Shown one piece after another: positions 31,788 to 32,440 of a DNA stretch of 32,440 bases; position 1 is the stretch's first letter; every line of letters starts with the position of its first letter. A model generated the notes under the pieces. That model ran no database searches. It had not been told where the DNA came from and saw only the letters and a list, made by a program, of their open reading frames with translations. This DNA is from Oscillospiraceae bacterium (GTDB lineage: Bacteria > Bacillota > Clostridia > Monoglobales > Monoglobaceae), in NCBI GenBank assembly GCA_015068655.1, contig SVKC01000022.1, positions 1 through 32,440 on the forward strand, given 5' to 3'. The position numbers were made by a program, and so were the translations under genes.

Positions 31788-31817
31788 AAAACCCGAGGCG
31801 GCTGCTTCGGGTTTTTT
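31788..31817. terminator. Bidirectional terminator between trxB and spoVT
   Basis: AAAACCCGAGGC (31788-31799) and GCTTCGGGTTTT (31804-31815) form a 12-bp stem with one G-T wobble and a 4-nt GGCT loop; T-runs occur on both strands. It serves the two convergent genes. Confidence 0.9.
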
Positions 31818-31819
31818 CC

Positions 31820-32359
31820 TTATTCAATTGTTTTTCCCAAGAATGTTGCGGCTGACTCTGCAAGCTTTTGTTCCAGCTCTCCGAAGTTTTCTTTTTCAGG
31901 AGAGGAAAGAAACATAACTGTTCCGATTGCATCTCCGTCATAGATAATGGGAGCGGCAATTCCTGCCATAAAGGAATCATTGCCGTCAGAAACGGAAATG
32001 TTTTTCGCTCCGTTTTTCAGCACGTATGTGCTTTTTTGGGACATTACCTTTTCAATGTCATCGGAGATTTTCTTGTTCATAAGTTCTTTTTTTGAAACAC
32101 CTGAAACCGCAATAACTGTATCCTTGTCGGATATGCAGGCGGGTATGCCTGCTGTGTGGGCAAGAGCTTCGGCGTACTGGCTTGCAAACTCACCGAGTTC
32201 ACCGATTGGCGAATATTTCTTGAAAATAACCGTTCCGTCGCTTTCGGTATAGATTTCCAGGGGGTCTCCTTCTCTTATCCGCATTGTGCGGCGGATTTCT
32301 TTGGGTATCACAACTCGACCGAGGTCATCTATACGTCTTACAATTCCTGTTGCTTTCAT
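31820..32359 (-). CDS. spoVT: Stage V sporulation protein T
   Basis: A 179-residue transcription factor of forespore gene expression. Residues 1-50 form an AbrB-type swapped-hairpin DNA-binding domain (MKATGIVRRIDDLGRVVIPK, then EIRRTMRIREGDPLEIY), nearly identical to SpoVT of Bacillus. The rest is a GAF-like domain with AVSGVSKKELMNKKIS and a PIIYDGDAIGTVMFLS strand, at the family's normal length of about 178. ATG 32359 follows AAAAGGAG. The promoter region is cut by the window edge; a CATAATA at 32418-32424 (minus) would suit a sigma-G -10 box, but its -35 box would lie outside. Presence of SpoVT suggests a spore-forming organism, though it is not proof. Confidence 0.95.
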   Translation of the reverse strand: MKATGIVRRIDDLGRVVIPKEIRRTMRIREGDPLEIYTESDGTVIFKKYSPIGELGEFASQYAEALAHTAGIPACISDKDTVIAVSGVSKKELMNKKISDDIEKVMSQKSTYVLKNGAKNISVSDGNDSFMAGIAAPIIYDGDAIGTVMFLSSPEKENFGELEQKLAESAATFLGKTIE

Positions 32360-32440
32360 TTTGTAAATGCTCCTTTTATTTGAATTTACATTGTTATTGT
32401 GTGCAAGTGAGGAATTATTATGTAAGGAAAAAGGTGGGAA

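Overview
The window looks like a chromosomal segment of a strictly anaerobic, probably spore-forming member of the Clostridia (Oscillospiraceae/Ruminococcaceae-like). Grounds: a long Firmicutes-type S12, str-operon order rpsL-rpsG-fusA-tuf, a FabK-type fatty acid synthesis operon, an oxygen-sensitive class III ribonucleotide reductase with its radical-SAM activase, and spoVT. No rRNA, tRNA or CRISPR array was seen.

Layout. (1) 1-4731: translation genes rpsL, rpsG, fusA, tuf, with a near-consensus internal promoter before tuf and a strong terminator after it; a roughly 120-nt imperfect palindrome lies between rpsG and fusA. (2) 4845-6273: a small RyR-domain protein and an aroF/G/H-type DAHP synthase, each with its own signals. 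(3) 6482-15087: a TetR-like regulator followed by fabH-acpP-fabK-fabD-fabG-fabF-fabZ-accD-accA and an acyl-ACP thioesterase. The regulator promoter and the fabH leader carry three copies of one palindrome (AGCACAC-n-STGTGCY), so the regulator probably controls itself and the whole pathway. The order is that of the streptococcal fab cluster, but accB and accC are missing. (4) 15108-16384: a membrane-anchored protein and a PH-domain-like protein, convergent, separated by a repeat.

(5) About 16400-23640 is an accessory island. It holds tnpV, a Panacea-type antitoxin gene followed at once by a gene for a coiled-coil plus three-helix membrane protein (a likely toxin-antitoxin or defence pair), a large secreted protein with a cysteine-peptidase-like domain, Ig-like repeats and two C-type-lectin-like domains behind a leader with competing RNA structures, more than 500 bp packed with inverted repeats, and decayed fragments of a zinc-ribbon protein and a large serine recombinase. 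TnpV plus a TnpX-like recombinase fragment suggests the remains of a Tn4451-type element.

(6) 23748-32359: a CPBP membrane protease; a divergent pair made of an EF-G/Tet(M)-like GTPase fused to a YacP/Rae1-like NYN nuclease domain (minus strand) and the nrdG-nrdD-trxB group (plus strand); and spoVT. NrdD carries a C-terminal NrdH-like redoxin domain and is followed by thioredoxin reductase, so electrons for deoxynucleotide synthesis probably flow TrxB to redoxin domain to NrdD. The nrdG promoter contains a perfect 16-bp palindrome exactly between its -35 and -10 boxes.

Scattered through the window are three copies of a 131-140 bp cloverleaf-like repeat (6281, 15853, 24524) whose terminal stems have changed in a compensatory way, all within 25 bp of stop codons. 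Most notable candidates for undescribed biology: this repeat, the GTPase-nuclease fusion, the Panacea pair, the TetR/AGCACAC fab regulon, and the attenuator-like leader of the lectin-domain gene.
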